64,000 bases of DNA from Eretmocerus hayati (Eukaryota > Arthropoda > Insecta > Hymenoptera > Aphelinidae). Location of the stretch: positions 24,342,905 through 24,406,904 of the forward strand of contig CM056743.1 of assembly GCA_029851415.1 (NCBI GenBank), read 5' to 3'. This document shows, in pieces, positions 49,275 to 61,439 of this stretch. Numbering within the stretch: the stretch's first letter is position 1; each line of letters opens with the position of its first letter. The notes beneath the pieces are model-generated. The model made no database searches, was not told the origin of the DNA, and saw only the letters and a program-made list of their open reading frames with translations. The position numbers and the translations under genes were made by a program.

Positions 49275-49699
49275 TACCGTACAATGAGTGATTTTGATAC
49301 GATTTCGTTACTTTTTATTTTGTTTGGCCCGGCATTCCAACATACATTGACAAAACCTACTTCTATTAGTAGTCAATCTAAACCTTACAGTCTCAGTTTT
49401 CGATTGACGGGCTACAAAGTTCAATTTGATGAGTTTAAGCCGGAGCTATTAGCAGTTGAAGAAATGTACCAAAGTTAGACCCCGATGGGGCAACTTTGGT
49501 ACACTTAAAAAATATCTCAATTCTATTCACCACCGACCATCATCGATAGACCATCACTCAACTCAAGATGAGTTGAAAAAAAGCTGTCATAGGAAGGTGT
49601 TCAAAACTTACCCTATCCTCATGCTTCTTACCCAGAGTGGGGTAACTTTGGTACACTTTTTCATGGTTTTTCCCCTGTTTTTCATTCATTAAAGTTCCT
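49275..49699. mobile_element. dispersed repeat, copy 2 (TTTGGTAC family), truncated
   Basis: From TACCGTACAATGAGTG this follows, in reverse orientation, the right half of the copy at 39737-40583. It includes TTGACAAAACC, GACGGGCTACAAAGT, ACCCCGATGGGG-type and GGGGTAACTTTGGTACAC blocks. Similarity stops near 49699, where copy 1 goes on. This copy is therefore truncated, or the two differ by an internal deletion. Confidence 0.7.
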
Positions 49700-50208
49700 A
49701 GCAATGATCATCCAGATTTGTACAGAATCGGGGGAAAAATTAAAAATTCACCCAAGCAGATCTCAAATCGTGTTGACGAATAAACAACGAGAGATGGCAT
49801 TGAGAAAAATCTACTTTGTTGGAAATGCATACCAAAGAAGAAGGTGAGTACGAGAATCAACCAAGAACTGAAAAAAGTATATTCATCGAATGGCTTGGAA
49901 ATACGATTACATGCATGGAAGGATTCTGCTCCGCTGGTTTGTTTATGCCTCCACGGCTCTACTGGAATTGCTCCGCGAAGTATCAGAAGGCTAAAGTCAA
50001 AGGCGGAAAGGGAAAGCAAAATGTTTATATCCAGTGCAGTATAGGCGCATTGAAGAACTTGTGATATGGAAGGCAGGTTATACTCAACTACAGCTATGAG
50101 GTATTTTGTAGCGATAAATCTGAGCTCCCAAGTTCGTATCATATCAACTCTCGAATGTATGTTGTGAATGACTCGACGCGATTTGCTTCCTAGCGCGCTC
50201 TCTTTCTC

Positions 50209-50235
50209 CTTTTTTTTTTTTTTTTTTTTTTTTTT
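50209..50235. repeat. poly(T) tract
   Basis: About 27 consecutive T. On the minus strand this would be a poly(A) tail, but nothing recognisable lies directly upstream of it on that strand. Confidence 0.8.
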
Positions 50236-50519
50236 GATCTGAAGCGTCTTTGATTTGCAGCTTCATATATCATTACTCACGTAGAAATTTTGATACGAGT
50301 GCAATCAGAATAAAATTCATCTGGGTATCAGGAGCATATGAAAAAGATCAAAGTTAGCAGCTTGAATGTCCCTATTGATGATAGTATTTTTTCAGTCATT
50401 TTCAATCTCTTTGCACATTTTCATTCACGACTGAAAAATATGATGACTTTGAGAAAATTGTAGTCAAATTTGAGATGAACTTAAAGGTTGTGACAGGGAT
50501 GCAGCTCCGGCGGCACAAT

Positions 50520-53458
50520 TGGTAAGTCCTCCCTAACTACTTGGAACTGCTGGAGGGCTGCGAGGAAGTAGAAATTCCTTGAAAGCGGGCTTTGTTAACC
50601 TCAACTCATTGACGAGCAAAATTGAACATCTTCGTCTGCTCCTCGCCAACGACCCTTCTTACCATCTTTTTGGGGTGGATGAGTCCAAACAAGATGAGTA
50701 CGTAGATGATAGTTTAGTGCGGATCCCGGGGTTCTCAATGATTCGACAAGATCGCAACCGAAGGGGGGGGGGGAGTTGTCCTGTATGTACGCAATGTTTT
50801 CAAAGTTGAACGATTGGTCTTCTCCAACACGAATGGCCCAGGAAAACCTGGTGTTCGAGAATTTCTTTTGACAGCATCACTGATTTTCAAAACCGAATAC
50901 TGCCCAGTTTTGGCAGGCACGCGGTCATAGATGTTTCCATCGGCGTCTTTACCCCTGCTCCCCCGGGAGATTCCTTCTCCTGTCGAAATTTCCGTAATAT
51001 CACCCCTGAGCAGTTAAATGACCGTCTGCTTCGCTGTGATTGGACACCTCTACAACATACTGAAACCAGCTTGGAAGATGCAGTAAATTGTCTAAATGAA
51101 AATTTGAAAACAGTCATCGATGAATTAGCTCCGGAAAAAACAATTAGACCGCGTAAAGGGGAAGCTCCTTGGATTGGTCCAGAGTTGAAGGTACTCACGA
51201 GGAAGTGAGATGCGGCGCGTCGGCGTTGGGAGCAAAATCAACGCAACCTACGCAAGTGTTCTGAGCTCCAAAATGAGTACTTTCGACTCAGCGAAGAGGT
51301 CAATTTTCGCATAGAACAGGAGCGTATCTCTTTCCTTCAAAATCATCTCTCTGACGCTCTTGACTCAAATAAGATCTTATGGAAGGAAATGCGCAATCTC
51401 GGCCTCTTGCCCAAGAGCAAAGAGGGGGTACTTCACGGTTTCACACCGGACGAGCTAAATGCTCACTCTGCGGGGGTTTCCGTCTCACCTCACGAGAATA
51501 TTGAAGAAGCAATGGACGAAATTATGTCGGCCCCTGAGGATAGTTTCAAATTCCAGTCTACGAATTTCAACGAAGTAGTCCTTGCTATAAAACATTTCTC
51601 CTCGTAGGCCCGTGGGGTTGATGGAATCCCTCAAAGTGTAATCGCAAAGGCTCTCCCGGCATTAGGTGATCTCATAGTACATATTTTCAACTCCTCTTTC
51701 GCTCACAGCACTTTTCCTGAGGCTTGGAAGCAAGCGCAGCTGATTGCGTTGAAAAAGACTGCAGCTCCAGCAGCGGTCACGGACTTTCGTCCCATTGCAC
51801 TGCTGTGCTTCCTCTCCAAGGTTCTGGAAAAAATTGCACACGACCAAATCACGGAGTACCTGAAGAGAAAAAATCCATTAGATAGCTCCCAGACTGGTTT
51901 CAAGAAACACCACAGCACTCAGACCGCCTTGCTGAAGCTGACCGACGACATTAGAATCGGAATCGATAGGAAAAAGATCACCTTACTACTTCTCTTTGAC
52001 TTCAGCAAGGCTTTTGACACAATTTCATCATCAAAGCTACTGAGTAAACTTCGACACCTTGGTTTTTTGAGATCAGCCCTACTGTGGATTAAATCATACC
52101 TACAGGATCGCACTCAAATAGTAACTTGGAAAAAGGAAAATTCTGGCCGGCACACAACCGATCTCGGTGTTCCATAGGGTTCAGTTCTCGGGCCTCTACT
52201 TTTTAGCTTATATGCCAACGATCTTCCTGAGCTGCTAAACGGAAAATCGGTGAATCATTTCTTCTACGCGGACGAGCTCCAAATCTATCTCCAAGTTGAG
52301 AAAGAGAGCATCATGGAGGGAATAGCTCTGCTGGGAGAAATCGGGAGACTTGTTGCTGCGTGGGCTCAGGACTCCGGTCTGCGTCTCCACGCCGGTAAAA
52401 CTAAAGCAATCTTTTTCGCCTTTGATAGGAATATCGCAGGTCTCAAGAGGATGGCTTTGCCGGGGGGTTGAGATACAGGAAGGAGTTTCTGTCCCTTTCA
52501 ATGACACTGTCGTGAGCCTCGGTATGACATTGGACAGTGAATGATCATGGAAATCGCACATCAATCAAGTCACAAAGAAAGTGAACGAAGCCCTCTACGG
52601 TTTGCGGTTCATGAGGGCATGCACCACTGAGGCTCTCCGGATTCGACTGGTCGAGACTCTTGTCCAACCAAACCTGGACTACTGCACAGTCGTGTATCTA
52701 GACGCCACTGACGAGATGAGAGCGCGGGTGCAAATACTGAGTAACTCATGTGTGCGATACATCTTTGGAATTAAGAAGAGTGAACATATCACCTCGTACA
52801 GGGAGCGCCTTCATTGGTTACGTACTGATTCGCGGAGAATGTACTTCGGAGCTCTGTTGATGCACAAGATCATGCACATGGATGAACCTGGCTACCTAGC
52901 TGCGATGTTTACCAGATACCAATCCGAGCGCCCTCAGCGTGGTGAGGCAGGAGCTCAGGAGCTCAAAATTCCGAGAATTCGCCTCGATTATGGATTAAGA
53001 TGTTTCCAAAGTCAATGCGCACGTTTCTGGAATTTTCTGCCTCTTGGCCTCCGGCAAGTTGAGGAACTTCCTCTGTTCAATGAAGCAGTAAGAGATTTCT
53101 TAATGACCCTTCCTCCTATGCGGATCAATAAGAACACCGGGCAATTCTTTAATCTTTAAGGGCTTTTTGAAAATTGAGAGATTTCCTTCAGACTGATGTT
53201 CAGCGACTCAACTGTGATTTTTAAATATTAAAGTAAATGTAGCCCGTGTTCACGTTGCATTTTACGTAAAATGTTCCATTTTCTCTCATTTTGAATATTA
53301 TGTATATCATGTTTTCTTATAAATGACTAGTCACTACTGTGATACTGCTTGACCAAAATGAAAGTTTAACGATATGTTTGTATATGTCTACTGGATCGAT
53401 CGATGTTTTTTTGCCAATTGGCGGATGAAAGGTTTCCTATTCTAATCTATTCTATTCC
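50520..53458 (+). mobile_element. decayed non-LTR retrotransposon (LINE), endonuclease plus RT
   Basis: A nearly full ORF2 remains, from the N-terminal part of an apurinic endonuclease domain through reverse transcriptase to the C-terminus, followed by about 300 bases of 3' UTR. The end lies near CTATTCTAATCTATTCTATTC (about 53436-53457), which looks like a short tandem tail. Multiple stops and frameshifts show long inactivity. It fits the Jockey/CR1-type group and differs from the LINE at 42.7 kb, since the proteins are clearly not close relatives. Confidence 0.88.
50579..53159 (+). pseudogene. LINE ORF2 (endonuclease-reverse transcriptase) pseudogene
   Basis: Endonuclease: VNLNSLTSKIEHLR near the start, then FGVDESKQDEYVDD and IPGFSMIRQDRNRRGG. 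A run of G (50764-50774) then shifts the frame and LYVRNVF continues in another. The linker and RT occupy one frame from about 50990 to 52471, with at least three stops: TGA 51206-51208, TAG 51605-51607 and TAG 52175-52177. RT motifs are FRPIALLCFLSKVLEK, FDFSKAFDT, GSVLGPLLFSLYANDLP and FFYADELQIYL; the last is the catalytic YADD box with E in place of the final D. A further frameshift near 52460 and a TGA at 52542-52544 precede the C-terminal frame (52581-53159: LHWLRTDSRRMYF, PGYLAAMF). The sequence has lost the ability to make any full product. Confidence 0.9.
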
Positions 53459-53459
53459 C

Positions 53460-54118
53460 ACATTGGCAAGCTGTATTTAAAATGGCAAGATCACTCTATG
53501 AATTATATTGATTCTTACACCAGAGATAACTCTAAAGATAGGGGAAAATTGATTCCCGTGGCCCAAATCAGTCTAACCTCGCATTGGGGCATTCAGGCGA
53601 TGGGATCACCGTGCACCGCGATCATGGAACATGAAAATACATCTCACATGAGAATTTTCATGGTTTGGAATTTGAGACGAGTGGTCGAAACTTTGGCACA
53701 CACAGTCCGTCTCTTAGCCCAAATCACAAAAGGATCGGAGAAAAATGTGAAGAATTTGATCGCAGGCACCTCCTAACCTATAATATAGGCACTGACGAGG
53801 CGGCAAGGGTTGTCGATGAAGGGCTTGGTAGTACCTCTTATAATCCCTTGTCACTCGTCTACTTCTCAGACGTTGAGGAGGATGATGAGGTCGAGGATGC
53901 GGTTGTTGAGGTTGTATGAATCATCACACAGTATTTCGACACAAAACACGGCACAGGAACCAAAGTGCGGAATAAGGAGTTCGAGTCTGAAAATGTCACT
54001 AGGTCACGGTGTCGACGTTTCTGACGGCACCAGGAGTACGTCGGAGTACCGGAGGAGCGTCGCCACGGCTGGGCCAAGGTCGCGGAGTGCAACGTCGCGA
54101 CAGTAAGCTGGAATTGGA
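53460..54118. other. noncoding stretch, nothing recognised
   Basis: Open frames overlap on both strands here, including one with a serine run produced by a short GAGGATGAT-type repeat (about 53875-53912). I recognise no domain. Confidence 0.4.
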
Positions 54119-54129
54119 CTAATGATGAC

Positions 54130-54450
54130 TGAATTGGATGCTCGGTCTTTTATAGGGCAATGCGTACATCTGCTGTGATGTATTATTGGATACGCGCACA
54201 AGACTTTGTTGTACTATTACACGAGCGTGCATTGAGTATGGATTAAATCGAGAACGTACTATAAGACGCGCGTACATGAGTTGACTGTGGTATTGTACTA
54301 TGGGATCCGCGTACATCCCTGAAGGCCGGGTTTGTACCATTGGAGACGAGTACGATATTAAGAATTGAAACTGCACTGTTGAAGGCGCGTACATGGTGTC
54401 GACCGATGAATGTACTATTCCATGAGCGTACGTTAATACGGATAAATGTT
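54130..54450. repeat. GCGTACAT minisatellite, about 39-bp period
   Basis: GCGTACAT or close variants recur at about 54162, 54194, 54225, 54270, 54309, 54346, 54388 and 54426, usually preceded by TACTATKNGA. The spacing settles near 39 bases in the right half. Because 39 is a multiple of three, the minus strand stays open over 345 bases with a repeating MYA-x-x-IVQ peptide pattern. I see no evidence that it is translated. Confidence 0.7.
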
Positions 54451-54469
54451 TTTCGTCGATCAAGAAGTG

Positions 54470-57400
54470 ATGCGGGTAAAAGAACGATAATGTGTCATTT
54501 CACCGCCCGTTGCGTAGTTGAATTTCCAAGATAAACAATGTGCTCGACGGAAGAAAAGATGTGTGAATATGCACGCTTCAGCACATTTTTATCCGAATTT
54601 TCATCCGATTTTTCTGCAATTTGATCTAAATGAAGAGTGGACGAATTTAAGTTAGATGGTAACAAGTATTCGCGCACTCGTCGTTCAGCCCGAATCGCAA
54701 GAGAATCACAGGAAAATGGGAATGACTTCCAGTTTGCATGGTGACCACATCGCCTTAATGTATTATTATCTTTCGTTGCGATCAGTGATCTGCGAGAAAA
54801 AATCATTTGCGAGCATTATAATTGAGTTTTTGTTTCCTTAAAATTCTTGTGCATGGTCGGTTGAAGTAGGAAATTCTTACTGAGAAGCCGAGGCTCTTTG
54901 AAGACAGCTTTGAATTCGATTTCATCATACATTCCAAGTATCTTTCATATGAAACACGTATTTTTTAAAATTATCTTGAACATCAAAAAGTCACCAGAAC
55001 CTGCACTGGGAAACCAAGTTGGCTAAGCCAAAAGAATAAATGCTTCGTAACAAAGCTCTGGTATGAACACATGCAGTCGGTTACATTCAGTTATACAAAT
55101 CATTTTGTGATAAAAACTGCTCTTTTGCTTGTGTTCGTGTCACTCATGCATTTTGTATAATACATACAAAGAAATGATTTCTCAATCAAGCTCAGCGTTG
55201 CAGTCACTAACGTTTGCTATAGTTTTCAGATGGCCCGCGAGCCGTATGATTCGAATATTGTCTCGCGCAACGAATTTCAGTATTGGGAAGACGGTCAGCT
55301 CGTGAGCATTCGACAGCATCGCGCAGCTTACGAGCTAATTACTCGCACGCGCTTTGCCACAATCAGAATATTTAGTATTTTCTTAAAGTCAATTCATTAG
55401 TTTTTAAGCGAGCTTAGGGATTAGGTATTCTTGAATAAATATTCTTAAATTTGAAGTGGAACTCGCGAGTACTCAATATCTCTCCACCAATTTCTGCTCT
55501 CTCGGCACTCAGCCATCTCTTCATCCGACGTGGGCATCAGAGGTACACAAAGCTTGTTCAACCTGTTTCTTCAGAGTGGGATAACCATATCCAAAGTCTT
55601 TTTTTTGTGAATAAATTAGCCTCTCAAGTGAACCCAAAGCCCTTGGCATCCTCTGCAAGATGACCTACTGTAAAATTGAATTCGATGCATTCAGGTAGGA
55701 TTCATAGATACTCGATTTGAAATATAAATGTCGAGAATAAAATCCAAGAGTAACTGTGAATGGTGGTTGGTCAGTCTTCGGAAATAGGAATTTTGGTTCT
55801 TCGTTTTCGATTCACATAAATTTGCGAAAGTCTCTTTATTTGATCAATGAGGGTCAAGATGATCTAACTTTCATTTCGTACAAATAAGTATCAACTAAGA
55901 ACGTATTGAGGGTAATACATGCGGAGTGAAACGTTTGGGAGTTCCATGCTTGTGAAATTGTATCGAATTATATTGGTTGTGTGATATGGCAAAGTCGATC
56001 CCGCTGAGGAATCCATTTCCGCCTCTTTGGAGAAATCTTACCCAGACCCAACCACAGTCGCATAGGGAAGCTCTTTGCAAAAGGCACCCGTGCCTGTATA
56101 CTTTGCTTCTTTTTTTTTCAAGTGACTTCAACTCCGACCAAAACGACGATGCGCGCAATGCAGCAGTAACGGCAACATCCAACGATAGTATCGAGATTTT
56201 GGTACTTCAAAAGGTTTGAGGCAAAGCGACGATAGAGAGAAGTAAAATCACGTTGCAGTGTTGAATATTTCAGGCGCGAGCTTCCTTTGAAATAGAAAAT
56301 GATGGGAACGAAAAGTGGAAGAAAAAGATATAGAGGCATACCAGGGTAAAAAGAGAGCATAAGAGCAGGGCTTATGAGATTCGGGCGTTTGCCTCGAACG
56401 GATTTTATATGACTGAACCATGCCTCTCTTGGTATGAATGTATGAGAATTCGTGTGTGAGTGAGTAGTGTTGGTGTGTTTTTCCGATCGCGAAAGATCCG
56501 GGCGAGTGGGCCAACAATGAAATACGATATCTCACAGAATTTTTCACCAGAGAGATTCCGTCTAATAGCGCCCGACGAATTCCTGCTACCTTTCATTCTT
56601 CAATTCTCTTTATGCCTATAAATAAATTACGATGCTATACAAGTTTTGGTCGATTCTGAGAGGAAATCATCGTAGCTCGAATACGTTATGCACCTTGATA
56701 GAAATCTTGCACGAGCATTGAATATTGTTCTGATACGTCTACTGAGGCAGGCCACACAAGTTTCCATCGCTGAATTTGCTATAAAAATATTCCCAATACA
56801 ACAGTTTATGGTGGTGACTAACTTTGCCATGAATATGAACAATCAGCCTTATATTGCAATCAATCGCGGACACCGTAGAATTAAACACTGATTCATTTTT
56901 TAAGAGAGAACACGAGACTTTATTAACTGGAAATATCCGTATAGGTTAGAAATGAATTTACAAACGTCACGAAAGAGCTAAGAACCACAATCAACCGAAC
57001 ACTAACTTTTTCTTCATAACAATCACAAGTAATCGAAGACACTTATCCATGGGAACCATCGATCGTCGTCTCAACTTGAGTTTGTATTGTGGCCAATGCG
57101 TCCGTGGGTCCGCCTCTACGCTTACCACGACGCGGTCTCTCCCATTACCGATATAAATCTTTGAAGAGCACGGTGTGGCCCCGCAATCCATTTGGATTCA
57201 CGTGCACGCGGCCTGTGAAGATGAAACCTCTACGTTTCATCTTCATACAACCTCAAGGTCATATTCATGAAACTAGTGATTTATAAATTCACTATGACCC
57301 GAATCACAAATAATTCGCTGTTTAGAAACGTTTGAAAAACCCTGATAGATTCATTTACAAAAATTTACATATCTTATATTATTAATGGATAACTTCGATA

Positions 57401-58600
57401 TTCGAGATTCGAGGCGTTCCGATCGAGATTTCGCGCGCCACTTACGAGTCGTCTCAATGTGTGTTGTTGCTGTGGATTAATAAATTTGTAATATTTGAAT
57501 GTATTTACAGGTGGATCAATATAGTTGAAAGTATACAATTATGCGATCTACATAGTAGGAATATTATATCTGTTGATTATTTCCAATTCATCGAAAAAAA
57601 AGTAACGATGAGTTTCAAGCATCTGAACTCATGCACTGTAGCGTTCTATCCAGTTCTGTCTGCTTCGTTGTCAACATTGAGCAGGTGATCGTCGCGCCTG
57701 CGCATCATATCGGTTTTATTACACCTGCATGTATTAATCGGATTGCGATTCGCTCGCTAAATGAGTGATAGGAAAGTAGATTGCTGCTTGACCGACAACC
57801 GAAATATCGGATTTAACGGTAATCATTTGAAGATTTATTTTCTGATATTTAATTCATCGTCCTTCCACGATCGAAAAGATCTCAGGAACGCTTATCTAAA
57901 CTCTCAAAATGATTCATACCCACTTCGAAGTTGGATCTACACTGTTTTTTGATTGGGCTAGATTAATAAGAATTAACTAGAAATTTTTTCGTGAATGATG
58001 AATGTTTCAACATAAGTCTTAAATTGCATGTATAAAATTTTGTGATTGAGATAGATCAACTAAAATTCTCTTTGTGAATGTTGAATATCCTTACATCATT
58101 TTTAAAAAAGTTTTTAGTTTGTGAATATAATTCTTCAAGTTCTAATGCGTAAAACAACTCTTCAGTTGGTGGATGGCATTGAATTGGACCGGAAGGATTG
58201 GGGAATTTTTTATTTGTGAATAATGTATTTTTTCAAATTGTGGGAGGTTCAATAACTTTCTCATTTCTGGATGATCAATTGAATTTCAGATAATCGATCG
58301 AAATTTTTTGATTTGTGGATTAAAAAAAATTTCTACAGAAGCATTCAAGAAATTCTTGCTTTACAAAGGCTGATTTGCTGATCTTTGTGCATATCCTTGA
58401 AAAATATTCCCTCCTTCTCTTTCATAGCCGACTTAGAGTAGAAGAAGGAGGAAGAGAGAAATATGTCTCCATCCGAGAATGAGTAAAAACCTATGAAAAC
58501 CTCAATCGAATTGGAAACCCACATATTTCACGTAAAAATTGAAATTGTCATGCACAAGCGTTGCATACATTTGAATCATTGACTTCGGATTTGAGCTCAA
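54470..58600. other. noncoding stretch, nothing recognised
   Basis: No domain, RNA gene or clear element terminus was found in about 4 kb. The composition varies (for example a G+C-richer block near 57040-57220), but no coding exon could be supported. Confidence 0.35.
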
Positions 58601-58693
58601 TTCTCCAGTTCTCAAAATGATCTCCGTTCCTTGATGGTCATCCTCAATGATATTTTATAAAAATTGGATAGTTTTTTGACCCCACACCATACG

Positions 58694-58722
58694 GTTGGTT
58701 GAACCATGCGCGCGCAGCGCGC
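58694..58722 (+). mobile_element. Helitron-like 3' hairpin, copy 1
   Basis: GCGCGCGCAGCGCGCGC forms a perfect short hairpin, preceded by TTGAACCAT. This matches the context of the second copy (CGTAACCAT, 58979 onward). After the hairpin the sequence reads ACTTCGTAG rather than a clean CTAG, so this terminus may be mutated. Confidence 0.4.
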
Positions 58723-58969
58723 GCACTTCGTAGATCGAATAGTGAGATTATTCGAAAAATCCCTCAGACAGTCGTGAATTTTTGAACCAGCAATCCATAA
58801 ATCTAGATTTCGAGGCATGTTAGATAGATGAACATATAGATCGATGACATTTCCATTACATATTCTTTTACTATATCATATTCGCTTCTTTCTGGTACCA
58901 TATATACCTGCATAATTTTTTTCTTCAAACGCAATAGCCATTTGTCGTATGTTCCAGAATTTTAAGCCA

Positions 58970-59011
58970 TCGTAACCATCCGCGCGCAACGCGCGCGTTT
59001 TAGAGTTCTAG
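58970..59011 (+). mobile_element. Helitron-like 3' end, copy 2
   Basis: CGCGCGCAACGCGCGCG is a GC hairpin about ten bases upstream of CTAG (59008-59011), followed by T. A GC-rich hairpin about 10-12 bases before a terminal CTAG, with insertion before T, is the classic 3' signature of Helitrons. No Rep/helicase gene is present, so it would be nonautonomous. The 5' TC end was not identified. Confidence 0.55.
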
Positions 59012-59345
59012 TTGGTTATAAATCACATATACAATGTTGATTCCGGTCTTGAGAAATATTGGAATATCGTCCGGAACACAGCCGAACAAGAGTTTACCGA
59101 TGTACAGACATATTGTCAGAATGCAAAAAATTGCGAAAATTAGGTTCGCAGCAAACGTGTGGATAAATATCACAATGTTGATCAGGGCTCCGATAGAATA
59201 GACATGGAGAGTGGATGTGAAGATATCCCAATAATAAAATTCAGCAATCCTCCATATCGAAGCAGAGCCTATATCTGAGTGATATCGAGTATCCCATGGA
59301 ATTAGGAGCGCGGAGCGGATCCAGGAGCCAATCATAAATCGAGTG

Positions 59346-59359
59346 CGGGGGGGGGGGGG
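59346..59359. repeat. poly(G) run
   Basis: About thirteen consecutive G. Unusual in this AT-rich context and prone to sequencing-length error. Confidence 0.8.
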
Positions 59360-59784
59360 TCAGTTCGTTAGATTTTTTGGACAGGCGCGCGTTTTCCCAT
59401 GTTCTCCATGCAGACATGTTTTCCTGGGAGAAAGGGGCATCACCTCTACCACCTCGCTTCCTCTGCTAAACCGTCGCCCACATACGATTTGACCATTTCA
59501 CAATGATCGCACTCGAGAGTAAGATTCCTTCACAAGATGCTGATATGATTCGGGTATGGAAGGAATCATCTATAACCTTATTTCTGGTTCTCATTGATTT
59601 TTTGTCAGTTGACGTCATCTGAAATCTCTCACATAATGATACAAAAAAGGTATAGTACTCACTTCTACACTAGAATCATTCAGATTAGCAGTTTCCTACT
59701 CCGAACCTTCATTCACTGTAAATGCAATTCACAACGAGCTCAACCAAAGGGTAAATTGCTCTACAAGTTCTCGTGGTAACGCAT

Positions 59785-59979
59785 TTAACGAGCTTCACTA
59801 CGTAGTTTGAAACGGTGGCGTGGCAGTAGCCACAGTTCAAACTCAACGAGCATCGAGTGGCCCTTGATGCCCGCTTTACTTCGCAGATATATACCGTACG
59901 GTTGTACTTGACGCACGCCTCTAATGAAACGTCCAGGAGTTATCGCACCACGATTAACGATCCAAATCAGCCTCGCCAC
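59785..59979 (-). CDS. possible coding exon, unrecognised, basic peptide
   Basis: An open frame of 64 codons on the minus strand, with clearly higher G+C than its flanks and a composition that looks protein-like: PGRFIRG near residue 16, PYGIYLRSK near 28, LWLLPRHRF near 50. It is basic, rich in R and G, and ends in LRSEAR then stop. I do not recognise a family. A weak inverted match (ACTACGTA then GGTGGCG) near both borders could instead mean a small MITE. Start and splice sites are unproven. Confidence 0.2.
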   Translation of the reverse strand: MARLIWIVNRGAITPGRFIRGVRQVQPYGIYLRSKAGIKGHSMLVEFELWLLPRHRFKLRSEAR

Positions 59980-59999
59980 CCTTTACGTAGTAAATCTTT

Positions 60000-61370
60000 G
60001 CCACTGGACTTGCACTTTCACCTATTGTAATCGAGTTCATATATTTTAGTGTCAAGAACTACAAAGTAGTCTCGAATGAGATGTCAATTGAAATGATCCC
60101 CTTGAGCATGAGTTCAAGAGGCGAATTGTTACAGCATCTCGAAAGTGCTATTAGGGAGAACAATATTTACTCATTCTCCGTCTGACTGATCGTTAATATC
60201 ACCACTTGAGTATTGTCTTGAAACAGAGCTGGCTTTCTAAAAGACATCAAATCAGAGAATGGTCATTCCATGTCTGACTATACGCAATAAATACTACTTG
60301 AAATATTTTTCGTTGCTTTTTGTATTAGCAGATTCACCTACCAACGAAAGCAAATCTGGTCATAAGGCAACGCTGATTCACTACAGCACATTAAATATCA
60401 TTCGATATGGTGGGATTATTCTATCAGGAAAAGCTAGGAAGATATACCTTGGACTGAAAGAATCGCATAATAACGAATAAATCAATCGTTGTCTGACCGT
60501 GTACGGATATTACTACTTCAAATCCATGGTCTGACCAATCATTGATACTACTACTTGTTTTGGGATTGCCCCACGTCATATGGATGGGTCTTAGATTTTG
60601 ATTTTTGACTCTCCAAAATTGACATCACAGCAAGATTCGAGTTCGAGAGCACTTGGTCTCTGATATAATACATAATATTCCTACCAGAAGGGATTCGATA
60701 AAGTTTGTTACGACATGTCATGAGCTGTTACATGTCGCTCATAACACCACAACGGAACTATACTTAGATTGTGCAAATTCATTCATCTATGATTTGAATA
60801 ATGTATTGTTCGAAATAACGAACGTGATTGAATATTTAAACAAAGTGATTGGATCAATCGAGAAATATTAAAAACTGTTTGATTACCTCTCATTTTTTTT
60901 GTTTCGAAACCGTTACAGAATGAGTTCCAATTCAAAGTCGATGGAACTGCGACGAGAGGATATCCAATGACAGTCTTTCTCGTCACTCCAGGTTGACCCA
61001 GTGAAATGCCAGCTTTGTCAATTTCAACAAGAAATGAGTTTGAAGATCGAATTGGTATGATTGAAGGGTGCACATGAAAACCTATTTGCGAAATCATTAC
61101 ACACTTTCACGACTTCTCGTAATGTCAACAGACATCTTTCATACTCCATTTTGAGAGCGAGTCACTTCATTCAAGGCAGCCTCAGTCAGCTCTCATTGAA
61201 TAGTCCACAAAAGCGTGAAATCATCCAACGAGTGAACATTTCATCAGATGACACTTGTCCCAAGTGGATCTTTTCCCATCAAAACATCATCGTCGTCACT
61301 TTTTCCTATCCACAAAATCCAACATGACAATCTCCGACTTTCAATAATGGATCACACAATTCTGAACCAT
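60000..61370. other. noncoding stretch, nothing recognised
   Basis: Open frames on both strands are short and unrecognised. I see no RNA gene or element ends. Confidence 0.35.
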
Positions 61371-61376
61371 CTACAT

Positions 61377-61387
61377 ACACACTCACA

Positions 61388-61437
<50 letters not shown>
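61377..61437. repeat. (CA)n microsatellite
   Basis: About thirty CA units, with a CCC interruption near the left edge. Confidence 0.92.
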
Positions 61438-61439
<2 letters not shown>

